Of a stretch of 64,000 nt of DNA, positions 50,855-63,600 are shown in pieces. The notes beneath the pieces are model-generated. The model ran no database searches, was not told the DNA's origin, and saw nothing but the letters and a program-made list of their open reading frames with translations. Origin of the DNA: Euborellia annulipes. Taxonomy: Eukaryota > Arthropoda > Insecta > Dermaptera > Anisolabididae. The translations under genes were made by a program, and so were the position numbers. Location of the stretch: assembly GCA_023213315.1 (NCBI GenBank), contig JAKCPI010005210.1, positions 62,001 through 126,000 of the forward strand, given 5' to 3'. The first letter of the stretch is position 1; every line of letters begins with the position of its first letter.

Positions 50855-51478
50855 GGCGGGTCGCACAGCACACAACTTTCTCTCACCTTTGGTAAGAGAA
50901 TGTTGTGTTCTGTGCTTGTCACACCAAACTTTTTGTTCCGACATATATTATAGTTTCCGCCAATATATTAGAATTTAAGATGTCAAATTTATAAACATGG
51001 GAAAATATTTATATTTTGTTACCATGGCAACCATTTCTCCTGTTTGCTATGAATTACTAAAATAAAGTGTGCTTCAAACAATTTTGCTGACAAAATGAGA
51101 ATATACATTTTAAAGAGCATCTGAAAAAATAATTGATTTTTGAATTTTAATCAAAATCATAGGAACTAAAAAAGTGCATCAGTAAAGTTCTAGTACTTTT
51201 TGGCCGATTTTGATTAAAAGCTTATTTTCACCCTTTGTGGGGGGGGGATGCCCAATTTAAATATATAATTTCAACCTCGTTGCCCTTTTAGTTCCTGAGA
51301 TATTTTGTTCACAGACACACCCACAGACAGACCATGTCGCGAAAACCAATTTTTGGACTCAAGGGACCTCAAAACGTATATATTCATCAAAATCTCGTCA
51401 TCGAATTTTTGACATGAATCCAATACTTTCTCTCTCTTATATATATATATATACAAACATAGATAAGAGAAAGTAAAA
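50855..51478 (-). repeat. Family R1 dispersed repeat with terminal hairpin
   Basis: On the minus strand it runs from TTACTTTCTCTTATC at 51478 to a palindrome at 50855-50930 (GGTCGCACAGCACACAACTT and GTTGTGTTCTGTGCTTGTCA). The same hairpin closes the copy at 61795-63290, so it defines the far end of the family. Confidence 0.65.
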
Positions 51479-51735
51479 TGATTATAAATAGAATAAATTC
51501 CAGTAATGCAAGCTTTGGATACTCGTTTCTTTTTTTTTCTATATTACTGTCAATCTTTTTTTTTTTCTTTTGGTCTCGAAGGCAAAAGAGCGATGACTGA
51601 TTCTCTTTGAAAATTGGTTATATACTATTGACCTATTTTTCCAACATTTTTTCCCTTTTTTTTATTACTTCCTAATTTGTTTACATTGTACCGATTTTTT
51701 TTCTTTTGCGTGACTAACTTATGAAGATGATCAAT

Positions 51736-52135
51736 GTGTGTGTGTGTGTGTGTGTGTGGAACCAACCTTCGAGTTGGCCTCGGCCTTAACACACCGACCG
51801 AGTGCAGTGAGCACGGAAGTAAGTACCTGGAAGGGAGTAGTAGCTGACGAAGACGATGATGAGGACGGGGGCTGGGGGGAGGGGGGGTTAACGGTTCTCT
51901 CGATTCTTCCCCCCTCCCCTATTGGTGGGGGGTCCATCATTCAAGGGCCTAGGATGGTGGGTGGGCGCGCAAGGAATGGGCAGGCGGCAGGCGGATGCTC
52001 AACGGGACTCTTGCTTTGCTTTGCTTTGCTTAGGTTTTCAGGCTTCAGGAGGCATCACGTTCGGTTCATTCGCCGCAGACGTCAGTCGCAGACAATTCAC
52101 CGAACTTGACTGATCGTCGACAATAACAATCAAAA
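51736..52135 (+). promoter_or_regulatory. masquerade promoter / 5' UTR region
   Basis: A GC-rich patch directly upstream of the masquerade ATG, with a (TG)n tract (51736-51757), a G-rich stretch (51867-51888) with G-quadruplex potential, and five tandem GCTTT units (52010-52032). The ATG at 52136 has AAA before it (CAAAAATGG, a good context). A transcription start cannot be placed; TTCATTCG at ~52064 is a possible initiator. Confidence 0.4.
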
Positions 52136-52981
52136 ATGGCCTGTGCTACTGGTGCACCGCCATCGCTTTCATCACCAGTAAATGTATTTATATTCGTGAT
52201 TTTAATTGTGACTTCATCATCGGTGACAGCTCAACAGGACACCGAATCTATTGCATCTACTTTCTTTTCCGGTAAAATTCATCTTATTGCTAAATCCCCG
52301 GCATAATTTTTAATATTTTTTTTTTTTGTCAAAATTCCCTCTGGTTTGATACAAGACCTAAATTTTATTGATTCAAGTGTTTATAATACTTATGTTTTAT
52401 GCGAATTGTGTTCACGGCCTACTTAAGCCATCACTCTCACGGCCAGTCTGACTGACCGACTCTTTACTTCCCTTTTGGTTGCATCACGACGGCATTCAAG
52501 TCACCAATGAACTTGAACAATTGACCCTAAAAAAAAAAAAAGAAGAAAAAAAATATATATCGATAATTCTTTTATTATATATATCCCTAATGTGATTAGT
52601 ATATTGTATTTAGAAAGACATTCGACTTGCAATTATGTCAGTTTGTCTGTCTGTCTGTCGCGATGTCTGAGAGAAGGTGACACCGTTCAGAGTTGATTGC
52701 CATTCTTGGAGGTCGGAGTTGGTTGGCATTAATCAAATACTAATTAAAATAATTCGCTTTATATTTAAAGATTAAATCTTTCTCTAATCATTCAATTTTA
52801 TTTTTTTTTTTAAATCACTTTCTTTCAAAATTTCTTCTATCTCAAATATTTAAACTATTTAGTTTCGAATACAAGGTCCCGTTCTTTTGGTTATTCGAAA
52901 ACGATATTCTTCTTTCGCTGTTTATAATGTTTGGCCCCGTTAGTGCGCGCACCACTTTGATTGCATGTCCAGGTGTGCGTG

Positions 52982-53012
<31 letters not shown>

Positions 53013-55968
53013 TATGACGCACACACACATGCGTGAGTTACTCTAAATTCTTTTGTAATGTATCGTAGGAAAATAATTATTAGTTTTAATTAATCATTCA
53101 CAAACCGTGAAGACAATGAGTTATGGAACCTTCTATAATAAAATTTCACTTGAATTACATTTTTTATTTAAGTAGGCAGACAGGCAGGCATTGTGTTTTC
53201 TAATGCCTTTATGCACATCTCGGCAAAAGAGCTATTTACATAAATATTTAAGCAAGATTGAATTTCATGATTAGTTTTCATTCATAAACCTAGTGGTAAT
53301 TTTAACAGTAAATTATTTTTGATCGCCCGACCCGATTTTAAAGCATTATGGATTAATTTTTTTTTTTTTTTTTATTTTAAATCGTTAAATTTCTAGTTAA
53401 ACAAAGTCAATGAAAGTTGAAAAAATAAAATCTAATAAAAGGAAGATTATTTGGCCGACTTTTCATTTCTTAAAGAAGCCGAATGATTTTTTCTTTTCAC
53501 CGAATTGATGAGCGCACATTCACTCATCACGAAGTACAAATAAATATCGCCCCGTCATTTCCACATTTAACAAAAGCGCTACAATAATAATATTATTAGA
53601 AAAAAAAAACAATTCTTACTCCATTTTCTATAATTCGATATATAAAACAAGGTCTTTTGTTTATAATCCCCGGAATAGTTTGCTAGATGTTCGGTTCCCG
53701 CTCAAATCGATAAAAATTGCATTTAACGGTTATCTACATGGGCGTAGTCAGAGAGGGGCTCTATGAGATTTAGTAAAAATGCTTATCTTGCCTCTTGCCT
53801 CTCTTTTTACAGGATAACGACACTATAATCTCTTCCCTCCTTAACACGGGCATTTGGAAATAATTTATGTCTCAGATGCCAAAAAAGAACATAACTTGCC
53901 TTTAATGCTATAATTACCAGACTGAATTCGTTGATAATTATTGGTATATAAAATTTGGCAGGGATTCTTGAACCCTGGGCGTCTCCTCATGCGCTATGAC
54001 CTTCACCTTAAGCCCTTTTAGGTAAAGGCCATTATCATATCCTTACTATTATTAATTCAACTTATTTTGCTTGCTTTCTGAGGTGAACGTCCAGTAACTC
54101 CACCCATTTTAAGATTTTTACATAACTAAAACCAAGTATAACCGTACTTTTATGAAAGAGGCATTTTCACCCTATAGGAGGGGGGGGGGAATGCGAAATA
54201 TTATTTTATTGAAATTGTTTGGACATACTGGGTAGAGTAATTTGTTTGGGTACAATCAGGAATAAAAACACAAGGAAAGGGGATTTTTTCTTTGAAAAAT
54301 ATATATTTTCAACAGCTGACGATTCGGTTTTGATTAAAGCCATCTTCAGAGCTGTTAATTGTCATTATATATTATATTAGATCAGGGGTGTCAAACTCAC
54401 GACCCACGGGCCGCAGGCGGCCCGAGATGAACATTTTTGCGGCCCAGTCAAAATATTTGAAAATACTCGAAAATCTGGGGGGAGGGGGAAAATACCGTTT
54501 CCTCAAAAAAAAAAGGTAAAATGTTTGACAGGGCCCCGAGATTTCGATTGCCCAAGGGCCTCCATCTTGCTTAATCCGGCACTGCATGTTTGGAAGTACT
54601 TATCAGTGCGAGCAATTATTATTTTTACGGCCCACCTAAAGTAAAGCATTGTTTATTTGGCCCAAGTTAGCTTTTGAGTTTAACACTCCTGTATTAGATA
54701 ATTTTGTACTGCCCTGGAGTGAATAAAGAAATATTGTATTAGTAGTAGAAGAAAGAAAAAAATTTTTATTAAACAAAAAAATATTTTTCTAATGTTATAT
54801 CAAAAGTCAATACTGAATGCAATACCAAATATTTGTATATAATGACAACTAACAGCTCCGAAGCAAGGCCGAAACGTCAGCCTAGCTGCATTTTCTTCTG
54901 TTTTTTATTCCTTATTAAAATTCTACCAACCATAAATTATCCTTGTAGAAAAGGTATGAAGTATAAAGCAAATAACCACAATGGTATCGACTGTATTAGA
55001 TAATTAGAATATTAGGTTAGTGGATGGATGAAAATGAGGAATGTCTTAACGATGCAGTGGCGGATTAATGCAATTTTGTCGGGGGGGGGGCGGTTTTTTT
55101 TATTTTTTTTATTTAAGGATTTTGTGTGCATCTATGGCCATTTAGACCCCTTTCCTATTTATTTAAATTGATTGGTAACAAATTCAATTGAAATTAAAGC
55201 CCGGAAATCATAATTTCTTTAGATTACTAGTTTTTATAACATTGTGAATTTCTTCTCGGGGGGGCGATCGCCCCCTCGCCCCCTCCCCCTTTAATCCGCC
55301 CCTGTAACGATGGCGTTCTTTAAATATGAGTCGATTCTAAAAAAGCATCTCTTGTGAAATTCCAGGAGTCAGAAAGAATATTCGGGAAAGAAAGTTTATT
55401 TTAAAAATGGATATCCAAGTTATTTTTTAATATACATTTAATGGATGTACTCCAATAAACAATATCTACAATTTGTTATACGTTCCCACAGTTAATAATA
55501 TTTTAAAACAAACCTGCGATGCGATAATGATGATTATTATGATCGTAATGGATTCTTCTAGTCAATTAGTAGGCTAGATAACATTCTTAAAAAAACTATT
55601 TAAACGGCTCAGGTAAATACAGAACCTTCTTAAGGGGGCTCAGGAGCGACGTCTAAACGTACTTAAAAAAAACAAACTAGACTATTATAAGGAATTTTTC
55701 AATGCGGTTTTTTTTTTTAAATGAATTAAATTCTTAAGAGATTATTGGGACATCGAGCTATAATTCTTTTAATGACTTATTAAAAAATTATCGTAATTAA
55801 TTTTTTTGTTATCAAGCAAATACAAAAAAACAATCAGTCCCAATAATCTTTAATTTTTTTACTTCTCCCCCAAAATATATAGAGAGGGAATGGGTTAAAA
55901 CTTTGGGTTTTGGGGTTCTTTTGTTTTGTGCCCCAACCAAAAAGGGGGCTTTCCCGGCCTGGGTGTGT

Positions 55969-56008
<40 letters not shown>

Positions 56009-57568
56009 GTTTTTTTTTTTTTGGGGGAAGGGGGTGGGGGGGGGGATTTTTTTTCCAAAAAAAAAAAAAAATACGTTTTTTAAATTTAAAAATGAATTTA
56101 TTGTTATTATTAATCTCATATTGATTAAGAAATTTTTAAAATAAGCTTAGATGATTTATTTAAAAACCAACTGTCAAATTAGTTCAGCATTCTTGCAATA
56201 GATGGCAGGCTAGTCTAACAGCTGATCCCGTATTAGCCTAGATCTGCCCTATATTTATATATTTTTTTGCTTTTATAAAAGATACATAATATATAATAAC
56301 ATTTATAAAGTATTTATTGTTAAAAGATCAATGAAAATCAATCAAATGCATTAAATATTATTAGCTACCATTCTGACATCTCTTGGCAAATTTTTGAATT
56401 ACTTGATTTTTTAGGCATAATTTTTATGACACACTACGCCCTCTTATCGGGAAAAACATGCGTAACCACTTCGCTCCCGTTCCCCCTTAAACACAGTATT
56501 TTCACCAATAGAAAGATTTCTTGAAAATAAAAATGAATCATTGAATTGGTTGGGTATCTCCTGTATTATTTTCTTCATGAGCAGATAAAAAAATTTTAAA
56601 ACAAAAAATATCATTAAGCTTTTAGTGCTCTCTCCCTCACCCACAACCCTTTTAGATTTTTGTTCTAAATAAAATTATTTCATTAATGACTCTAAATATT
56701 TTTGCTTATTATTATTCTCACATAGTCAAAGTTCAGAGAAAGGAGTCATTTGTTTCTCTCTGGTTTCGTTTAAATAAAACTGTGTTTTCAAGATTTTTAT
56801 TTTCTTTTTAAATTTTACAATTGTCTTATTTGTTTGGCTGGACTCGAGAGAGCCTGCTATCTATAAATGCCATTAAAGAAGAAAGCAACCGTGAAAAATT
56901 AAATAAAAGTTTCTTCGTTCAGTCTAATCATTATAATGATGGCTGCATATGAGAAACAATTGCATTTTTTTTAATCTTTTTCCAAACCTATTACATCATC
57001 CCTGTTCATTTTTAAATATTCATTTATTGAATGGCTTGAGACTTTCCTTTTTTTTGTCAATTATTTCAGATCAAAAAATTCTAGTGTGACTGACTTATGA
57101 TATTTTGCCAACACACACACAAACGGACGGACAACTTTGTGGGATGTGACTTTTTTGAACTCAGATCTTTAAAACGTGTATATCCATTAAAATTTAGATA
57201 TGGAACGCTCGGGTGTCCTTTAACTTTCTTATTTATTTATTTATTTATTTATCATTTCAAATGCACGTACAGCAACAAATGCCAATAAAACGGGCAAGTT
57301 ACAATAGATTGTACAACTTAAAGTTGGAACTGTTATACAGTATTACTATGTACCGGCAGGTACAGTGAGGGACAATATTAACTCCCACCCATGCATTTTC
57401 TACTTGTGATTATTTCATTGTTTTAAAAAAAATATTTTATTTTATTTATTAAAGTCCATGTACATAGGGCTTATTTGCCCCTGTTGGCAAAATGATGATT
57501 GACATTTTTTTCCCAATGGGAAGGGGAAAGTGCCGGCAAGAGGGACCCCCCCCCCGGCGCCCTCAAAG

Positions 57569-57601
<33 letters not shown>

Positions 57602-60600
57602 ATATATTTTTTAATGGAAATGTTCATGGTTCAAACCTAGAAAATTTTCAATAAAGATTTTAATTTTCTTTTATAAAAACAAGGAAATAATCACAAATAG
57701 AAAACGCATCGGTGGGACTTAATATTGACCCTCACTGTACAGGATATCTTTCAAGCGCCTGGGTGGTTTGAAGAAAAGGTCAAGCCCGAAATATTTACTG
57801 TCAAAAATTTGACACATTCCATATATAGGCGATTTTTAAAAAAAAGTTATTTTTTGACAAGAGATCGCAGCCTCTAGTGGTCCTCAAAAGTGTATGGAAA
57901 TTGATTAGGGATAGGGAAATGGGATCATCGACAGTCCCCTGCATAAGCCCTGCGCAGCCTCTCTACGGCCACGAAGGGATCCTAGACCATGCTCATCCTG
58001 GAGTGACATGGATAATGTGCATGGATCTTGAAAAATAAAAATTTTTTCTGGATTCTCTCAATTTTTTAAGTTCCAAAAACGCGTGTTTCTAATGATGAAA
58101 CCAAGCATCTTGTGAGCCCCGCTGCAAATATCAGCAAAATGTGACATAAAAGATAAATAATTACTCACTGTTTTTGTTTAGCTTTTGTAAAGCAAGGTGA
58201 TGTGAGGAGATCTACTTTTTCACCCATTGCCCCCAGTGACGACAAAACCTTTTCTAGATTAATTGCTCTAATTGCTAAAGATTCTATTAAAATCGATTTG
58301 TTTTTTTTTTTATTATTATTGTTTAGAAAATTATCAATCATTTTTGTTATAAGAACAAAAGAAACGAGATCCCCATCGAGCAGAATCCGCTGCTGCCAAT
58401 TTCTAATATGAAAATATATTAAGAGTACATTCTCCATTATTTATAAATCTGAATTTGCACAATTTTTTTTTTTTTTACCCTATATAATTAATTTTTATAG
58501 AAACCTCATGATGAAGCAAATTTACTACTTAACAGTTCTAAAAAAAAAAAAAAATTCTCCGACAAATGAATCTTGGCAATTATATGAATAATTTTGAGAA
58601 AGTTTTGAATAATCATTTTTTTTTTCTAGTCATTTATTGATGATAGCCTGGCTCTCTTGTGAATTTGCAATTTATACAGGTTCAAGGAAGGAAATTATTT
58701 CGTTTAACCAAAATAAATGGATTAATTAATAACACAAGGGAACAAAAAATGAATTTTTTTTTCTGCGGCATAAGCTTATCAAGTCAATTTAGATTTGACG
58801 AAGGACTCAGGCTATAAATTATTTTGTTTGAATTGACTCTGGTTCTCATGATAAGCCAAAGGAAATTCTGTTCAGAACGTTCTTCCTAACTCTTATTGAT
58901 ATATTGTTTGTCTTTTATAATTAATTTTATTATTCTTTGTATCATTTATAACACTTTGTAATCATTTGAAAATTTTAATCCTTTTATAATTAAATTTCCA
59001 GTATAAATTGGATTGCCTTTATCTTAAAAAGTAGAGTCAACTAAGGAACACACACCAATTAAGCAAAAACGTTTTCAAACTTTGCCTAAAACTGTTTTTT
59101 CAATGCTTTTCTAAGGGTCAACGCGCACACCGAGGAGGCAAAACACAATTGGACATGATTCGACATCATTGAACGAAATGTTTTGTCATTGAGCGTTTTG
59201 CTCAATCGGTGTGCGTTGGCATTGGACAAAATGTTCTGCCACTGAGCAAAAAATATCAACGCACACCAATTGAGCAAAACGCTTAATGACAAAACGTTTT
59301 GTCCAAGAGCAAAGCGTTTTGCTAAATGCCAACGCACACGGATTAGGCTAAACATATGATGCCGTTCTGCAAAATATTGAAAATTATTGAAACAAAAAAC
59401 CTTGTCTTAGCATACTTGGATTTAATTCTCCTAATGTTAATGCTTAATGTTTCAACTAGATCCAACGGTTACCAGTTTAAAATTAATTAATTCTGCAAAA
59501 TGTTTTGTTTTTTGTAGAAAATGTTTTGTCATTGAGCGTTTTTGGCTAATCGGTGGGGGTTTGCTCAGTGGCCGAACATTTTGTCCAAGGCCCACCGATT
59601 GAGCAAAACGCTCTTGGTCAAATCGTTTTGCTCAATGCCAACGCACACCGATTAAGCAAAACTATCAATGGCAAAACATTTTGTTCAATGATGTCGAATC
59701 ATGCTCAATTGTGTTTTGCCTCCTCGGTGTGCGTTGACCCATAGAAAAGCGGTGAAAAAACAGTTTTAGGCACGATTAGTCGAAAACGTTTTTGGTCAAT
59801 TGGTGTGCGTTCAGCCCAAGGCAAAAATGCTCAAATGGCAAAATATTTTGTCCAATGGCAAAACATTTTGCCTAATCGGTGTGCTTTGGCATTGAGCAAA
59901 ACGTTTTGTCCAAGAGCGTTTTGCTCAATTGTTGTCCGTTCAGCCAAAACAAAAATATTATTTTCGTATTCAGTAGACCAAAATTACCTAAATAATAAAT
60001 CCCATGCCGGAACCGATTAGCTTAGTGAGTTGCCTATGCCTAAGGAGTAAAGAACATTCATAGTTGATGAATAAGTTTAAAGAAATGAAATTTGTCTGAG
60101 TAATTGTCTTTTCGGAATTATAATTCGAATCGAATCGACTTCTCAAAAAAAAGAAATTCCTCTAATATCAAAATTATTTTACATCACAAAATTTGTTTCT
60201 ATTACTAATTATTATTTATTTACTTCGTTTCCAGGTCTTCTAGATACGATAACGTCAACTGCGGAAACAAAGAATTGCCCCGGCATGTGTGTCCATACGT
60301 TAGCCACTCTCATTTGCGCGGACGTCCTCGAGGATGTTCAATGTCCATCTTCTTCAATGCGATGTTGCGTTGATACCCCTCCAGGCAATGGATCTACACC
60401 TTCTACTACAACCTCATCAGGTGTCAATAATAATAAAAAGCCTGCAACAATGACAACCCGGAGGCCAACAACGACAAACCCTCCGAGAAGACCGCCACCT
60501 GTGAGTTAACTATTTGCTCGTAAGGAACAAAAAGGCTTGGCGGAATAATCTCATACTTTCGAAGAATTTTCTACAAAAGTTTTATACACTAAATCAAAGA

Positions 60601-63600
60601 AATATAACACACTTTTTTTCTCATTCACTCTCACACTCACACAGTCTTTTCGGCAACTCAGGCCATATAAGACTTTACGATAACCATTATTAGAATATAT
60701 ATGTATTTGGGTTCCAGGCATTCTTATTTAAGCCATTTGGTCATGGGCGTAGCCAGGAGGAGACAGGGGGGGGGGGGCTGTTGCCCCCCTGGCTTGCCCT
60801 AAAAATTGAAAAAAAAAAAAACAAATATATATTTTTCCCATTGGGAATTATTTTTTTAACGCCCCAATCCACTAAATTAATTTAATTTTTTTTTTATTTA
60901 AATAAATAATTAATAATCTATGTATTTATTAATCGCAACCCCCCCCCCCCTCTTGCCCTAACGAGGGGTTGGCCCCCCTAACAAGATGTCTGGCTACGCC
61001 CATGCATTTGGTATCCAAACGGCTTAAATAAAATAATCGGACTGCCTGGGATCCGAACCCGCGACCCTCAGTATAGAAGGCCAGCACGCTACCCCTACAT
61101 CAAGCCCAAGAGCATACAGCATTTTGAGGGACCTAATTTTTTTGAACTCAGAGGTCCCCAAAACCTGTTTATCCATCAAAATCTCGACATCGAATTTTTG
61201 ACATGAATCCAATACTTTCTCTCTTTATATTTACCTTTATAGATAAGAGAAAGTAAAAAATTTCTTATAATCCGCTGTTTATTTAATTTTCACGTCTTAA
61301 TGTATCGGTGGGTGTGACGAACACATCGGGCAAGGCGACTTAGCTTAGAATAAATTTATATTAAAGTAAAATTATCTCAAAATAAAAAAAATTGTTTCTA
61401 TAAGCAGGTGGAAGACAAGATTTCCCTCCAATATAGATAATAAAATAATTTTTCATTTGAATGCGGGCGGAAACAATGGCATATGGCAAAGTTTAAATCC
61501 ATTCAGGGCCGGAACTAGGAGATTTTTTAGGGGGGGGGGCAAAATTTAATTTGCCGCCCCCTCCTTAAAATTTTCTATACAAAATTCATATCATTTTACC
61601 TTTTTTTTTAGTAAATCTTTCTTTAATTGCCGCCCATTGATATCTGCCGCCCGGGGCACATGCACCCCACTGCCCCCACCCCTAGATCCGGCCCTGAATC
61701 CATTCACTCTTCGTAAACACAAAGAATATTTTTTAAATTCGATTATTCAGTTTTGAGATCTTTCAGCACGAAACAAAAGTGATCAAGAAAATTGATCCCT
61801 GCCTACCTCTATATATGTTAATATATAGAGAAAGAAAGTATTGGATTCTTGTCAAAAATTCGATGTCGAGATTTTGATGGATATACACGTTTAAAGGCCC
61901 CCCTGAATCCAAAAAAGTGGTTTTCGCGACATGGTCTGTCTGTGTATATATCTGTAATATCTCAAGGACGAAAAGAGCTAGGACAGTGGTTCCCAACCTG
62001 GGGGCGATTTGGGTTTTCAGGTGGGCGATAAATAAGCGGGGGGCGATTGGGGGGCGATGAGTATTCAAAGGGAGAAAAATTATTAGTTTACTAAAATTTA
62101 AAAAAATAAAAATCAAAGAGAAAAATCTCCTATTTACAGGATGGTCAGGGTAGAAGAGGACAAAATATTATCATAAAAATAAAATAGTCTGAAGATAATT
62201 CCAATCTAGAATTTAAACGTCACTTTTAGCTCAAATCTCAAATTTCAAAAAAAAAATCATTTTCTTGAAATTTTTTTCCTCAGGGAGCCCGGGCCCGTTA
62301 AGCTCAAATCAAGTTTGATCTTTTTCAAGACTCAGAATAGCTAAAAACGCAGATTTTAGTGGCTAATTTTCAAAAAATTTTCCATACCCACAGATTCCCC
62401 CGGAAATCCTCTGTCCTCGATAAATTATTGTAACTCTTTGTTTAGGAAATTTTGAAAAAATTTTATATAACTTTATTTAAATAAATATTGTAAACTATGT
62501 ATAACTATTTCAAAAGTTGTGTCAAAAACTGTGTAAAAAAGTGTTGGCATGAAGGCCACAATAGCCTTTTACATACTAAAAAAAACCAAGTTTTTTTTTT
62601 TTTTTTGGGGGGGGGGCGTATTACTAAGTAGCCCCGGGGCCTGTCAAGTCTGTCTGCGGCCCTGTATATAGGCCTACGGTAATAAAATTGTTTAAAATAA
62701 TAAAACTGCTTTATTATGTACACTTCAAATTAAAATTTGGCATACAATGAAAATATAAAGGGGGCGATAGGTGTTAGTCAACCTCCAGAAAGGGGCGATG
62801 GGTCAAAAAAGGTTGGGAACCACTGAGCTAGGAGGTTGAAAATATATATTTTAGTTAGGCACCCCCATGGGACGTGACAAGAAGCTTTTGAACAAAATTG
62901 GCCAAAGAGTACTAGTTCTTTACTGATGCGCTTTTTCAGTTTTTTTCGATTTTCTTAAAATTCGCTCTAACGATTTTGATTAAAATACCAAAATGAATTA
63001 TTTTTGTAGATACTCTTTAAGATGTATATTCTCATTTTACCACTGAAATCTTCTAAAGACCACTTTACTCTTGTACTTAACAGGAAGGATAGGAGAAGTG
63101 CTATGATAACAAAATATAAATATTTTCCCATACCTATAAATTTTACATCTTGAAATTGGCATGTACATTACTGTCTGAAACTAAATATATGTCGACACAA
63201 AAAATCTGGTGTGACAAGCACAGAACACAACTTTCAATTACCGAAAGTAAGAGAGAGTTGTGGGCTGTGCGACCAGTCACACCAGAACACCAGAAAGTAA
63301 AAATTATTTTTCTTACATGAAATATCCTTAAAAGTTCTTTGCCCCCGCATCTTTCGAGTCAAAGATTTTTGGAACTTGAATATTTGTTTTAGAGATTTTC
63401 ATTTAAAATGCAAATTATAAAAATATTCATAAAAAATAGAAATGCCCTGATACATAGCGAATTCACTTTCTATCATTATCTTTAGATACGGGTAACTTTT
63501 TATTATTGCTTCTTTGTTTTTATGTTAATTCCGTTGGGGGTCAGAAATACAAAATTAACGACCAAGAGGAAGATCAAAAGTGGCTTGATTTGGTGGGGTC

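Larger units (their letters stand above)
45650..52135. other. 6.5-kb repeat-rich intergenic region
   Basis: Between the Lys/Ser-rich gene and masquerade, both on plus. It holds a decayed DDE transposase fragment, MITEs, a tRNA-headed repeat, a hammerhead-like palindrome and two R1 copies. About 48560-49860 is AT-rich with nothing I can support. The masquerade promoter region is at 51736-52135. Confidence 0.55.
52272..60234. other. First intron of masquerade (~8 kb)
   Basis: AT-rich with microsatellites ((TA)n at 52987-53012), MITEs, hammerhead-like motifs, a poly-G tract and a candidate antisense exon (58169-58402). About 52300-53900 and 56100-57080 hold nothing else I can support. Confidence 0.6.

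Noticed and set aside
55834..56144. Pro-, Gly- and Phe-rich open frames
   Set aside because: All come from the homopolymer block and carry no protein signal.
59086..60020. Several ~60-90 codon open frames with similar peptides
   Set aside because: Shared peptides reflect the repeated CAACGCACACCGATT word, not a gene family.
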